Below are positions 11,527-21,799 of a stretch of DNA of 64,000 nucleotides, piece by piece. The stretch's first letter is position 1; every line of letters starts with the position of its first letter. The notes under the pieces are model-generated. The model made no database searches, had not been told where the DNA came from, and saw nothing but the letters and a program-made list of their open reading frames with translations. The position numbers and the translations under genes are program-made. The stretch is from Pomphorhynchus laevis (lineage: Eukaryota; Acanthocephala; Palaeacanthocephala; Echinorhynchida; Pomphorhynchidae), in the NCBI GenBank assembly GCA_012934845.2, contig WNNJ02003084.1, positions 1 to 64,000 on the forward strand, read 5' to 3'.

Positions 11527-11799
11527 AATTCAAAACGTGAAAAGAGTACCATTTGGCAACACAATAAAAAGCGCAAAAAGTTCTTGTGATATTTCGATCT
11601 TGACATAGATCATCATCATACATCTGTGAAATAAAAAATACAAATTACATTAAATTGTAAGTTAGTGTCATTAAATTGTCATGTCTAAAAAACACTTTTT
11701 GTCTTGTCTAAAGAACACTTCCGTTAATTGTAAGTTAAGTTATTAAATTGTCTTGTCTAAAGAGCACTTTAAACAATTACTTGAGCTCTGCTTAACTGA
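11527..11799. repeat. Left terminal inverted repeat of a ~3-kb composite
   Basis: About 273 bp that is the reverse complement of 14227-14497 with scattered differences and a small indel. It contains two direct copies of GTCTTGTCTAAAG.ACACTT. Together the arms bound 11.5-14.5 kb. Confidence 0.8.
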
Positions 11800-13060
11800 G
11801 CTCAAGGGGATTATTTCGTCGTACTCATTCATTGGGGCATGGTTCTTGTTGTTGTGTTTGCAAACCGGTAGTCCCATCACATCACGAGTTCGGCTCGAAG
11901 CACAAGAGTCTGGCTCGAAGAGGCGTTTCCCGGGTTCACATGTTTCCTGGTGTCCACCATCAAATGTCGATATTGGGATCTGGTCAAGTGACGCTAGCAT
12001 TGCTTTGGCGTTGCCTCTCATTATTGCAATAGAGATGCGCTGGTATAAATGCGTGATCGTCACGGCGTTATCTGACTCCGCTTGTCCGGCTCATGTTATT
12101 TGCAACCCGTTTGATGACCCTGTTTCCCTCTTCATTCCATCCCCCAAACGACTCCACTACAGCGGCTGAGAATATATACCCCGCTGCTTCGACCCTGCTC
12201 TTGTACTTTCGGTCTTTAACATTAGCCGCGTACGATGTAGCGGCGGCGAGCTGTGCGTTAGCAGCTGAGCGACGGTATGCCGTCTGTTGGGGTGAGTGAC
12301 TGCAAAGTCGATTGCATGGGGAGGGTCCCCATAAAATAGGATGTCTGCCGGCCGTTCACGTAGGTCCGGGATAATACCTCGCACTTCCAGAGCTACATCC
12401 ATCCGGGCTGATTGTGCGGCTGCGAATACCACGTCACGAATAGCATTATGCCGCAGTCCTTGGTAACCCCCGTATTGGCATGTTAGCGAGTGTATGCCTT
12501 CCTTATCAGCTATGCAAATGCAACGGCCGCATCTATAATTATTTTCGTGTAAAGGAATCCCAAGCCACATGCGGACTAGAATACAGAACTGTGGGGGCGT
12601 TAATTCAGTTCCAGATGCCGTATTCGGTACAGCACTAAGCCAATCTCCAGCTTTTGGACACGACACTGCATGTAATCGGGTACGATCCATTTCGCTAGAT
12701 GATTGTATCAGCTGTGTCGAAACGAGATTTTCAATCAGGCGTGAGGTTGATGATTGACCGCCCTCCGTAGACGGTATGAAGTGAGATCCCACTGTGGTTC
12801 TAAGGGTGGCTAATGCCTCTGAATAGCCAGGAAAAAGTGTAGGATCCAGACTGTATTCTTCTCCGACCTGCATCACGCTATGTATGAATGCGCTCTAGAC
12901 ATGGCCACATTGCATCTTAGGCCAAATCCACCCAGACGGATTGTGAGTGTCATCTGTGATTTCGCTGCTTCGTGTAGTTGACACGCGCATATTTTCTGAA
13001 AGGCGCTGGCGATTTGTCTGTCGAATGACTGACAAAACGTTTTTGTAATCCTTGGATCAA
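11800..13060 (-). pseudogene. R2/RLE-type retroelement C-terminus (zinc finger plus endonuclease)
   Basis: Minus-strand remains of a non-LTR polyprotein C-terminus. From 13060 downward: RLGGFGLRC, then DWLSAVPNTASG, a cysteine/histidine cluster YRCGRCICIADKEGIHSLTC with a following LRHNAIRDVV, and a restriction-like endonuclease motif RPADILF....AIDFAVTH (PD-D/EXK type). After a frame break near 12160 come a conserved tail AAVVESFGGWN (about 12150) and HLYQRISIAIMRGN (about 12050-12000). Frame breaks at 12873 and about 12160 plus later stops make it a pseudogene. The same domain order recurs at 41875-42570. No RT catalytic domain remains. Confidence 0.7.
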
Positions 13061-13540
13061 CTGAACGGAAAAGGTGGTTTATCCTGCTATTATTAACAAG
13101 AATTTGTCTAATTCGTTCTAATTCCTTATGCAATTCATTCTAGTTAGTGCAAATACGATAGGCGCGGTGCAGTAGCGATTTGATAACACTCTTTTCAACA
13201 CTCTTTTTAACACATTTGATAACACTCTTTTCAACTGAACGGAGAAGGTGGTTTATCCTGTCATTATTAACAAGAATTTGTCTAATTCGTTCTAATTCCT
13301 TATGCAATTCATTCCAGTTAGTGCAAATACGATAGGCGCGATGCAGTAGCGATTTGATAACACTTTTTCTATTTGAGCGAGCATATGCTAGAAAAATTAA
13401 GACATTGACCATCATAAGTGCTCTTTATGTATACCGAGCACTCAAATTTATTGTCAATATTGTTGAAAAGTACGTCGAGGAACGGTAATACATTTTGGTT
13501 TTCAAACTCAACCGTAAAATGAAGACATGAGGATAATAAT
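13040..13540 (-). pseudogene. Penelope-like element fragment with internal duplication
   Basis: Reads VEFENQ.VLPFLDVLFNN from 13530 to about 13480, then ECSVYIKSTYDG, and KSLLHRAYRICTNWNELHKE followed by LERIRQILVNN, the block that precedes the GIY-YIG endonuclease in Penelope-like elements. The KSLLHRAYRIC..ILVNN block occurs twice (13060-13190 and 13240-13370, about 177 bp apart). Stops and frameshifts break it; neither the RT core nor GIY-YIG remains. It abuts the RLE fragment directly, giving a chimeric open frame. Confidence 0.75.
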
Positions 13541-13648
13541 ATATAAATTTCGAAAATTCTAAATAATATTAATTTAAAAAAATTATTTCAACGTGGCAAA
13601 TGCGTGCCAGCGCACGCTTACATGACCACAACAAAGCAAAAATGTAAA

Positions 13649-14122
13649 TCATGTGTCGAGAAGGTGTGAACGGAGGAGGTGTTTGAATGTGATAAAGGAG
13701 GGGGCGCGGCGGACGTCGAGAGGGAGTTGATTCCAGGCGAGTGAGGCGGCGACGAGGAAGGATCGGAGACCGTAGTTGTTGGAGTAATTAGGAACGTGGA
13801 GTAAGAGGGTATGACATGAACGAAGCGATAGCGAGGTGGGGCGAGTGTTGTCTAAGAAAGGAAGGTTGATGAACGATGGGGAGCCGACAGCGATGAGACG
13901 AAAAGTAACGAGAAGGCGGAGTTTGATGCGGATGTGGATGGTGGGCCAGGAGAGTTGGGCAAAATATGTGGATGTGTGGTCGAAGCGACGGAGACGAAAG
14001 AGCACTCGAACGGCGGTGTTGATTATTCGTTGTAGGGGTAGGATGATGGATTTTGGAGAATTGGCGAAAATGCTAAGGCAGTAATCGATTTTAGGGAAAA
14101 GAAGCGATGAAAGAAGAGACAT
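13649..14122 (-). pseudogene. CR1/L2-like LINE reverse transcriptase C-terminus
   Basis: A 157-codon minus-strand frame with the classic post-catalytic RT region: SLLFPKIDYCLSIFA, PLQRIINTAVRVLF, a stretch of arginine- and leucine-rich sequence, YGLRSFLVAASLAWNQLPLD, and SFITFKHLLRSHL at the C-terminus. No catalytic YADD remains. It is unusually G/C-rich for the window. The fragment ends just inside the right terminal inverted repeat. Confidence 0.75.
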
Positions 14123-14226
14123 GCAAGAACGGAAGTCGATAAGGGGGCGGATACGGCTGATGTCACGGAGAATTAAGTTAGATGAGCGGACCTTGTCACG
14201 GACGAAGGGTTTAATGTAAATATAGA

Positions 14227-14497
14227 TTCAGTTAAGCAGAGCTCAAGTAATTGTTTAAAGTGTTCTTTAGACAAGACAATTTAAGGACTTAACTTACAAT
14301 TAACGGAAGTGTTCTTTAGACAAGACAAAAAGTGTTTTTTAGACATGACAATTTAATGACACTAACTTACAATTTAATGTAATTTGTATTTTTTATTTCA
14401 CAGATGTCTGATGATATATGTCAAGATCGAAATATCACAAGAAATTTTTGCGCTTTTTATTGTTTTGCCAAATGGTTCTATTTTCACGTTTTGAATT
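14227..14497. repeat. Right terminal inverted repeat of a ~3-kb composite
   Basis: Reverse complement of 11527-11799. Inner end at TTCAGTTAAGCAGAGCTC, outer end at CACGTTTTGAATT. Confidence 0.8.
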
Positions 14498-15302
14498 TTC
14501 TAACACAAGCACAGCTACTAAATGAATAATTGTCATTCCAAAAAATGATAAAAAAAATGACAAAACATGTTTGTCATTTTAACCATGTTTTGTAAATTAA
14601 AGTAACTCCTGCTTTTTACGTGATTTTTAATATTTGTAGCATCTTGTTGACTCTAACAGAAAAAATAGTCACGAATGCTTCGTCCACTTCATACCCTTTG
14701 TTGAATTTAAGTAAATAAATTATACTTTATGAAGTAAATAACTTTATTACTGATTTTTGAGAAATCAGTAATAAATCACTATTCTTTATGGAAAAACATT
14801 AGTCGTTATATTTAAAAGGTGGAATAAAAGTAATGCTCAAAATTATCGTCCCATTACTTTAATGCGTTTGTTAAATGGGCAACATTTTTGAAAGGCGGAC
14901 ACAACTAGTCAAGAAAAAATTAAAAAACGAAACACCTTTATTAGACATTTAATAAATGTCTGATAAATGATAGATGGTCGGTGTTGATAGATGGTCGATG
15001 TTGCGAGGTTGATAGATGGTCGATGTTGTGAAATGAAAAAATATGGGTTATCATATCGATTTTTTAGGGAAAAAAATTTTTAAGTTCAAAAAATTGAACA
15101 TTTTCTCTGAAGCGTAATATACGTTGTATCAAGCTAAAACTTATATATGGTGTAGATACATAATGTGCTATCATTGTGTGATAATTTTTAACTAATCCGA
15201 ACACTTACTTGAAAAATATTCAAATTTTAATTTTTTTTGAAAAAAAATTAATTTTAATTTCAAACTTTACCTACACTATGCTGCAAAAGGTGAGGAGGAT
15301 TT
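14498..15302. other. Spacer and 5' flank of the CR1-like LINE
   Basis: No gene. A short phrase TTGATAGATGGTCG(G/A)TGTTG recurs at 14970-15025. The last 100 bp may belong to the downstream LINE. Confidence 0.4.
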
Positions 15303-17309
15303 ATGTATCTGAAATTTTCGGGTGGTTCGACGCCCACCATTTGTACGGTGGGAGAAGTTTACTATAAAAACTCAACGAAGGGAGCTTTAGGAGACTTGGT
15401 TTCATTTCGTACCATCTTATCGAAAAGTCCGGTGAATTACGGTAGTCATCCTATCAGGATTGCATGTTCCAATGTTCGCAGCTTAGTCTCTAAATTTGAT
15501 GAGTTCAACTTTTATTTATCAAACAGCGACGTGTCTATTTTCGCACTCACTGAGGCCATGCTGCACAGTGGTATTGATGACAATTGTGTTAACATCCCGG
15601 GCTTCTCACTATTAAGAACTGACCGAGGAAACACCCGCCGTGGTGGTGGGGTTGCGATCTATGTAGACAACAAAATGATTGTGACCAGCGTCATGTCATA
15701 TCGAGATGATGATATATTGGAGTCGCTCTCTTTAACATTGAAATCGGGTGATACGACAATGTCGATTTGCGTTTGCTATCGTACTCCGCGCACTTGCTGC
15801 TTGAAACATGACATGATCAGTTATTTCACGAAAGTGTCGAAACCGTCCAATTTCATCCTTCTTGGTGACTTTAATATTCCGAACCTAACTGGGAGCTCCC
15901 CTTTCCAATGTCCTCGCGGTGTAAGTCAGATGGATGTCGACTTATGGAATTTTATTGTGGACGATTTAGCTCTTATACAACAAGTCACTCAGTCAACTAG
16001 GTTTATGGGAAATAGCTCCTCGTTATTGGATTTAGTTTTCAGTAAAACATTTCTTGACATACGTGAAGTTCAATATGACCCTCCCATTGGACTCAGTGAC
16101 CATCTTGTCATTAAGTTTTTAGAGGTTACCACTCTCATGGAAAGAGGTAAGCTACTACACCCATCTCAGCATGGCTTTCGTACCAGCAGGTCCTGCCTTA
16201 GCAATCTAATTACGGCACGTGAAAGTTGGACAGACATAGTTGCAAACGGGGATATGGTTGATGTAATTTACATTGACTTTAGTAGGGCGTTCGACCGAGT
16301 ACCGCACGATCTTTTGCTCTTACTGTTGGCTCAATACGGGATTGATCCAAGTGTAGTTCGTTGGATCGAGTCGTTCCTGAAAGGTCGATCATATCAAGTT
16401 AGGTTAGGGAGTAGCCTTTCTCCTCCACGAAGTAGAGTACATCACATTCTAATCTTACAAGTAGATCTTCAGGATCTACTTGTAAGATTAGAATGTGATG
16501 TACTAGCGTTTGCATATGACCTGACGTTATGGAAATGTGTTCGTTGATATGATAACTGTTTGGAGCTTCAAGATGACCTCGACACTATAAGCATATGGAG
16601 CAGGACGACGGGCTTGCTTTTGAATACCTCGAAGTGCAGTCACATGCACTTAGGAGTTAAGAAATTTTCTTTTGTGTATAGTTTAGGTGGTGAGCCAATT
16701 GAGCAGGTACAGTGCACTAGAGACTTAGGGGTACTTGTGCACGAATCGTTAAAGAGTCGTCTAAACACAGACAGGGTTATTCAGTCGACTAGACAATTGA
16801 GCCATGTGCTTCGTAGGTGCTTTCGTTACCCATCTGTGTTTTGTCTTAAAGTGATGTACAACTCAATAATTAGGTCCATTCTTTTATACTGTACACCAGC
16901 AACATTTCCGTGCACGCGAGGCGAGCTGAATGATTTAGAAAATGTTCTTCGCAGGTTGACGAGGTGCTGTCGTCTTCCGAGTAGTTATTCTTATAGGGAT
17001 CGCTTGCGAGAGATAGGCATACCGTCGGTTCGGTCTGCGATAGTGTGTAGCGACATCTTATGCTTCAGAGATATGTTACTCGGACGTGATGGGTGGCCGG
17101 CAAACTGTATCCAGCGGAACAAACGTGATACGAATCGGGGCCACTCTTTGACTGTGAAAACGCTGCACCATGGGAAGCTGTCTAGAATCAGTCGCCTATC
17201 GCACCGGGCGGTGAGGATGTGGAACTTACTTCCGGAGGATATGGTCGCTAATCAGAGTAGACAGCATTTCATGCGGATGATGGAGCAATGGCTGTGCGAG
17301 AATGCATGA
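15303..17309 (+). pseudogene. CR1-like LINE ORF2 with internal deletion
   Basis: The first frame (15303-16547, 414 codons) begins with an APE-type endonuclease: ACSNVRSLVSKFDEF, GGGVAIYVD, VCYRTPR, FILLGDFNIP, SSSLLDLVF and GLSDHLVIKF. It then jumps straight to RT sequence HPSQHGFRTSRSC near 16160, so the region between EN and the RT fingers is deleted. DFSRAFDRVPHDLL follows. The PQGSVLG region is replaced by a palindrome (separate entry), and the catalytic FADD reads FAYD (about 16510). After a stop at 16545 the frame resumes (16560-17309) with the RT C-terminus: DDLDTISIWSRTTGLLLNTSK, LGVLVHESL, RSILLYC, and SRISRLSHRAVRMWNLLP. A conserved-looking 3' tail lies at 17640-17830. Confidence 0.85.
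16437..16503. repeat. Perfect 31-bp palindrome with 5-nt loop inside the LINE RT
   Basis: Arms 16437-16467 and 16473-16503, loop TTCAG. The right arm encodes the native RT residues DLLVRLECDVL. The left arm is its exact reverse complement, sitting where motif B should be. Confidence 0.95.
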
Positions 17310-17502
17310 TCATTCATGCATACCATATAATATAAAATATAATACATTAAATAATGAAATTTTAAGAATTGCAACAATATGTAATGATATTGGCTTTCTT
17401 CAAAATCATTTAAATAATTTAATAGATACATATTTTAAACTAGGTTACTATAAAAATAGCATCAAGCAGAAAATAGTAAAATCATTAGCGGGAAATTTTT
17501 AA
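17302..17502 (+). pseudogene. Penelope-like element C-terminal fragment
   Basis: The frame from about 17345 reads LRIATICNDIGFLQNHLNNL then IDTYFKLGYYKN, matching the end of the PLE at 46530-46615 (LRIAIICNDIGFLKNYLNNL). No other PLE domain is present. It is inserted between the LINE coding end and its 3' tail. Confidence 0.75.
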
Positions 17503-17640
17503 TGGATGAATAAGATAAAAATTGACTTTTATTTTAAATTTCAATTTTTTATATTAACTTGAAAATTAAAGTAATTTATTTATTATATTAAATTATAAAA
17601 AATCTCAAAACAATTATTTATTTTATTATTATTTATTCTA
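17503..17640 (+). repeat. Dispersed AT-rich repeat family, partial copy
   Basis: Shares GACTTTTATTTTAAATTTCA and following AT-rich sequence with copies at 17.9, 25.7, 26.3, 29.9, 31.0, 37.3, 56.4, 56.6 and 57.3 kb. Confidence 0.6.
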
Positions 17641-17830
17641 TTTATTTTATTTACTTCGCGTTGTGCTCGAAGTCTAATTATGTCTTCTTCACTATGTCTG
17701 CGAATGCCGCGATCAAGTAGAAGACATCCAATCTTTCCTGACAATAAATCTCATTTATAGGCCCGTTTACGGGAACCTAATTTCTGTAAAATTTACTTTT
17801 CTTTTTCAATAAAGTTATTATTATTAAAAA
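17641..17830 (+). repeat. LINE 3' untranslated tail
   Basis: Higher-complexity 3' tail ending in a poly-TTA-like microsatellite (GTTATTATTATT), the usual CR1-type terminus. It includes AATAAATCTC and AATAAAG polyadenylation-like signals. Separated from the LINE coding end by a PLE fragment and a dispersed repeat. Confidence 0.55.
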
Positions 17831-17884
17831 AAATTATTTTATTTAGCATTATTGTTTTTTATTTTATAATTATATTAAATACGT

Positions 17885-18170
17885 AGACAAAGTTAGCTGA
17901 TTTGATGTATTACAGTCAAAAATATAAAAGTCATCCTCCTGATGACTTCTAATCCTTATTCTGATACAACGTATGTTATTTATTAGTCAATTCATAAAAA
18001 TGACTTTTATTTTAAATTTCAATTTTTTATTTTAACTTGATATAAAATTTTATAAAATCTTATAACAATTATTTATAATTATTTATTAATTAATTATTAA
18101 ATTTTGATTCAGCATTATTATTTTGTATAATTATATTAAGTACGTAGACTCAGTTAGCTGATTTGATTAA
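17885..18170 (+). repeat. Dispersed AT-rich repeat family, near full length
   Basis: Order of landmarks: CTCCTGATGACTTCTAATCC, TTATTCTGATACAACGT, TTATTAGTCAATTCATAAAA, TTTATTTTAAATTTCAATTT, an A/T stretch, then ACGTAGACTCAGTTAGCTGA as the 3' end. The same order is found in the other copies; no open frame, so a non-autonomous element. Confidence 0.75.
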
Positions 18171-18844
18171 ACCGTACAAACTGACATTATTAATGTCATA
18201 TTATTTATTAGATATGATCACACGACACCTGCGACATTCTTAATCGACATTTGTAATTATCTTAAGCTCAGCTTACTAATTTAGTAACATATTTAGATAT
18301 TGACTCTTGGATATTTTTACTGTAGTTCTTTTGTAACGGGCATTAAACCTATAAAATGAGTTCAATATCGTTTATAATCAGGTATGATAGATTTAAACAA
18401 AAACAATCAATAATTGTAATGGTGTCGTAATGCAAACACCGCCAACATAATATCTGATTATCATAATTTGCAACCTGGCGATTTTAGGTGCACACAAATT
18501 TTCAAAGGTTTAATCTTGAAATAATTATGTAAATTTACATATTCTCAATAGATCAATTATACATCTAGAAAATTTAGCAAATATACATTCATTGTATCAT
18601 ACATTTTGACGATCCTCTAATTATCAAGTGGTTTGAAAATATGAGGAAAATATGTTAATATGATTAACTTAAGTATGCTGAACTTCAGCGTAACTCTGCC
18701 AGCTTAAAGTATATGCTTGGAGACTTATATAATGCCCGCGAGAAATTATATCGTTAATATTTAAAAAAAATATATTTACTGAATAACAATTTTTGATTAT
18801 CTATCTGACCTTCCAAGCTTTCATCTGTTAAGGATCTCGAAGTG

Positions 18845-20342
18845 ATGAATCATGTCGGTCAAGACTTGTCGAATCCTGATACAACGCGTACTCAAACTTG
18901 TTCATCACGACGTGGATACAAGTTATGTAACCGTTGTTTTACTTATAGTCATGTAAGGCGTCGAAATTGTAGGAATTGCGAACTACCGTTTCAGGCTGTT
19001 CGAAAAACAAAGAAAACGTATGAAGTTTGTGAGCTAACTGGACTTGATAAGCGTATGCGTTTGTTTTCTCTTATAAGAACGCTACACGGATTACCATCTC
19101 GAGGATTTGTTTGCTTTGATTGTGAAAGGTTAACGTGGACTTGTTTTTGCTGCTCGAATAGCGGTACCTTAATGAATCAAATGAATATAGAAAAGTGTAT
19201 CAATGCCTCTACATGTATAAATGATCAATTAGGCAAAGTAGATTCAATTGATTCTTCGTCATTATTGCAATCATCTTCACCATCTAATAAAGACTGTGCT
19301 CATATAATTAGCTGTAAAACGTGTGATCGGACGGCTATCCCGTTATCAATAGACAATGAATCAATTAACGCAATTCTGCCAGAAATTTATGCACTTCAAT
19401 CTGTTCGGTCGTATAAGACAAAATATCAATTTATTCCACCCTGTCATATTTCGAACATCCTTTACGTCATTCGCAGTGAGTTGTCTCCCTGAAGACTTCA
19501 ATTTAAAAAGCAATAAACCTGAAAAATATATTGGATATTTACATACGTGCTTTATCGAAAATATACAGGAGCAGCGAAAGTACTCAAGTTGCCGTAAGCT
19601 TCGGTTTAGCTGTCAATGCGAATTTTACAAAACGTATTCAAAAATAGAACTAAAATTAAGAACTGAAATAATTCAATGTGTACACTATTATCTGGCTTTA
19701 GCTGCTATTCTTGGTAATCAGAATTTAAGAGAATACTTTTCTGCCTTTGATCTACGAACAGGGCATTTGCTTAGGGAAGGTGATTCATCTCAATTAAATA
19801 GCTGTTTAGCAATGATACCTGCATCATCTCTAAAGTTAGCTAATGAAAAGGATATGCACCGCACGTGGTCATTTACCGATTGGTTGAAATCAATAGAGGA
19901 ACGAATCAATGATACAGTGTATCCCACTAATTACACAAGAGTACAAACCTTGAAGTTTCATGTATGTTTAAACTTTATGTCGATACTACGGGAGAAATTG
20001 GATCGTTGCGTTATACCTCAAGTTCATCAACTAAATGAGCATCCAAGCACACATTTAAACGGTATTTTCTATGTGTATACCTGGACATTTATGAGTGTTG
20101 AGCAGTTACAAGACGCTTTCAAAGACGTTGAATGTATTAGATATTTTGAAATTGCCAATAACAACTACTTACCTCTTAAAGAAGAAGGGTTAGATTTTAA
20201 CGCTCTAGAGGGTAGGCTTGTTCGTTGCATGATAGATTTTGAAGATCCTATGACTATCAAGTGGGTTGAAAGTATAAGCAAAATAAGTTTATACAGTGAT
20301 CTTGATTTCACATTTTCATTTCGTAGAGATCTGTACGGCTAA
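18845..20342 (+). CDS. C2orf42 homologue, with a 19-nt interruption
   Basis: Matches vertebrate C2orf42 from end to end. An N-terminal CX2CX10CX2C treble-clef-like finger (LCNRC...NCRNC, near residue 30) is followed by a cysteine-rich block around RGFVCFDCERLTWTCFCC. Then come ISNILYVIR, GYLHTCF, and a SWIM-like CxC...CxH finger (FSCQC ... QCVHYY). The C-terminal half has WSFTDWLKSIEERI, YVYTWTFMSVEQL and PMTIKWVESI. The first ATG is at 18845. The frame shifts at 19476-19494, a 19-nt segment starting GTGAGT and ending GAAG. Removing it joins ...YVIR to NFNLKS... in frame and restores co-linearity with C2orf42, giving 492 residues (family about 570). It is either an ultra-short intron or a frame-disrupting insertion. 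The C2orf42 function is unknown; zinc fingers suggest nucleic-acid or protein binding. Confidence 0.85.
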
Positions 20343-20500
20343 ACTAACTGTTCTGATATTTTCCAGAATGCCCTATTAAATATTGTATATTGAAAATATA
20401 TTGAAAATATGTGTTATTGAATAAAAATCTGTTTACGACAAATTAAAACAAAAATATTTATTTTTGAAAATATTTATTTGTTTCACTGTAATTTATTTAC

Positions 20501-20752
20501 AGAATTGAACCAAAGAAACGACGATTTTTAAATATAAAGGGCAAGTCCAATATTTCAATAGCTGCTACCATCACCAGGAACTACTGTTTTACAACACGTA
20601 TGTTGTGAAACAGTAGTTCCTAATGGCATTGAAATATTTGACTGAAATATTAAAATAACTAGTGAAATATTGGACTGAAATATTCAAATAACAATTGAAA
20701 TATTGGATTGAACCTTTTTATCGAAAAAATGGCTTTTCTTTGATTCAATTCT
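20501..20752. repeat. Fold-back (MITE-like) element
   Basis: Outer inverted ends AGAATTGAACCAAAGAAA / TTTCTTTGATTCAATTCT at 20501 and 20752. The centre is a long hairpin at about 20575-20628 (AGGAACTACTGTTT / AAACAGTAGTTCCT). CCAATATTTCA / TGAAATATTGG copies lie between. No coding capacity. Confidence 0.75.
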
Positions 20753-21650
20753 ATAAATAAAAATACTTATAATAATTACGCCACACGTCATTCACATTTA
20801 AGTTGAACATTCGAAATTTGATATGTTTACAAAATATTAATTGCATCTGCATCTCTTTAGCCTGGATAATCCTTAACGTCTTTGTCAACGTTTACCACAT
20901 TACTATCTTGTATAAATTTCTCACTGGTTTTAGCATATACTTTTCTTTATTGTGTGCTTGTATCGACTTTGTTTCCGTTATTACCTGGATAATCCTTAAC
21001 GTATTTGTCAACGTTTACCAATTAGAACTAGTAGGTTAAAAATATAAATAATATCAAACTAAGGGCCAAAGAATATTGATCCTTAGTAAAATATCCAAGA
21101 ACTTTGAACAAAGAACACGTATTTGCCCACTTTTACCAATTAGAATTAGTAAGTTAAAAAAGATCAAACTAAGGACCAAAGAGCATTGTTCTTAGACTAT
21201 GTAGCTTAATTTTAATTTTTTAGCTCTACACATTTTTGTATGATTTCACAGTTCATTCATAGTGCAATCCCTTTATTACCTTTATATTCTGCTACATCAA
21301 GTATGCGTGTTAATTTCACAATAAGAATTTGTGTAAAATGAAACAAAATTTGTGCATTAACAATCACGTCCATCTCCAGTCATCTGCTGATTAGTAAACT
21401 GGAAGCCCATATTTTTGTAATCCAATTTAGTTTTTATTTCGATGAATGAAATAGACATTTTGGTAAATTAATTAAACAAAATGGAAAATAAAAACAATTA
21501 AATACAAGTTTATATTCTCAATGCAAGCTCGTTGTATACGGATACTCGACTTACAATTGTGCTCTTATGTTACTATATGGTTAGATACGTAGAAAGTATG
21601 AGATAAGTATTTAAATTTTTTAGAGTGGTGTATTTGGTTCGTTTGGAGGT
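20753..21650. other. Spacer with two short direct duplications
   Basis: CCTGGATAATCCTTAACGT plus about 25 following bases occurs at 20862 and 20980. ACCAATTAGAA.TAGTA.GTTAAAAA with following AAACTAAGG.CCAAAGA occurs at about 21018 and 21135. These make the repetitive peptide WIILNVFVNVY in one frame, judged non-coding. Confidence 0.5.
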
Positions 21651-21799
21651 TTGAATGTGAAGGTTTGTTTACTCGAGCAAAAGTTTTGGCTTAGAGATAG
21701 CAAGAATAATAATAAGGATTTTTTAGTAAAAGACAGGCAACAGGTCATTAAAGAAAAGAAAGAATCAATCAGAAACATTCAACTGCAGACTTTAATGTT

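Noticed and set aside
11753-12169. 138-codon plus-strand frame
   Set aside because: It is the antisense shadow of the R2/RLE-type retroelement remnant, whose motifs read on the minus strand.
13836-14084. 82-codon arginine-rich plus-strand frame
   Set aside because: Antisense of the CR1-like RT C-terminus.
20803-21039. 78-codon hydrophobic frame with the repeat WIILNVFVNVY
   Set aside because: The repeat comes from a non-coding direct duplication and the frame has no ATG start; not supported as a membrane protein.
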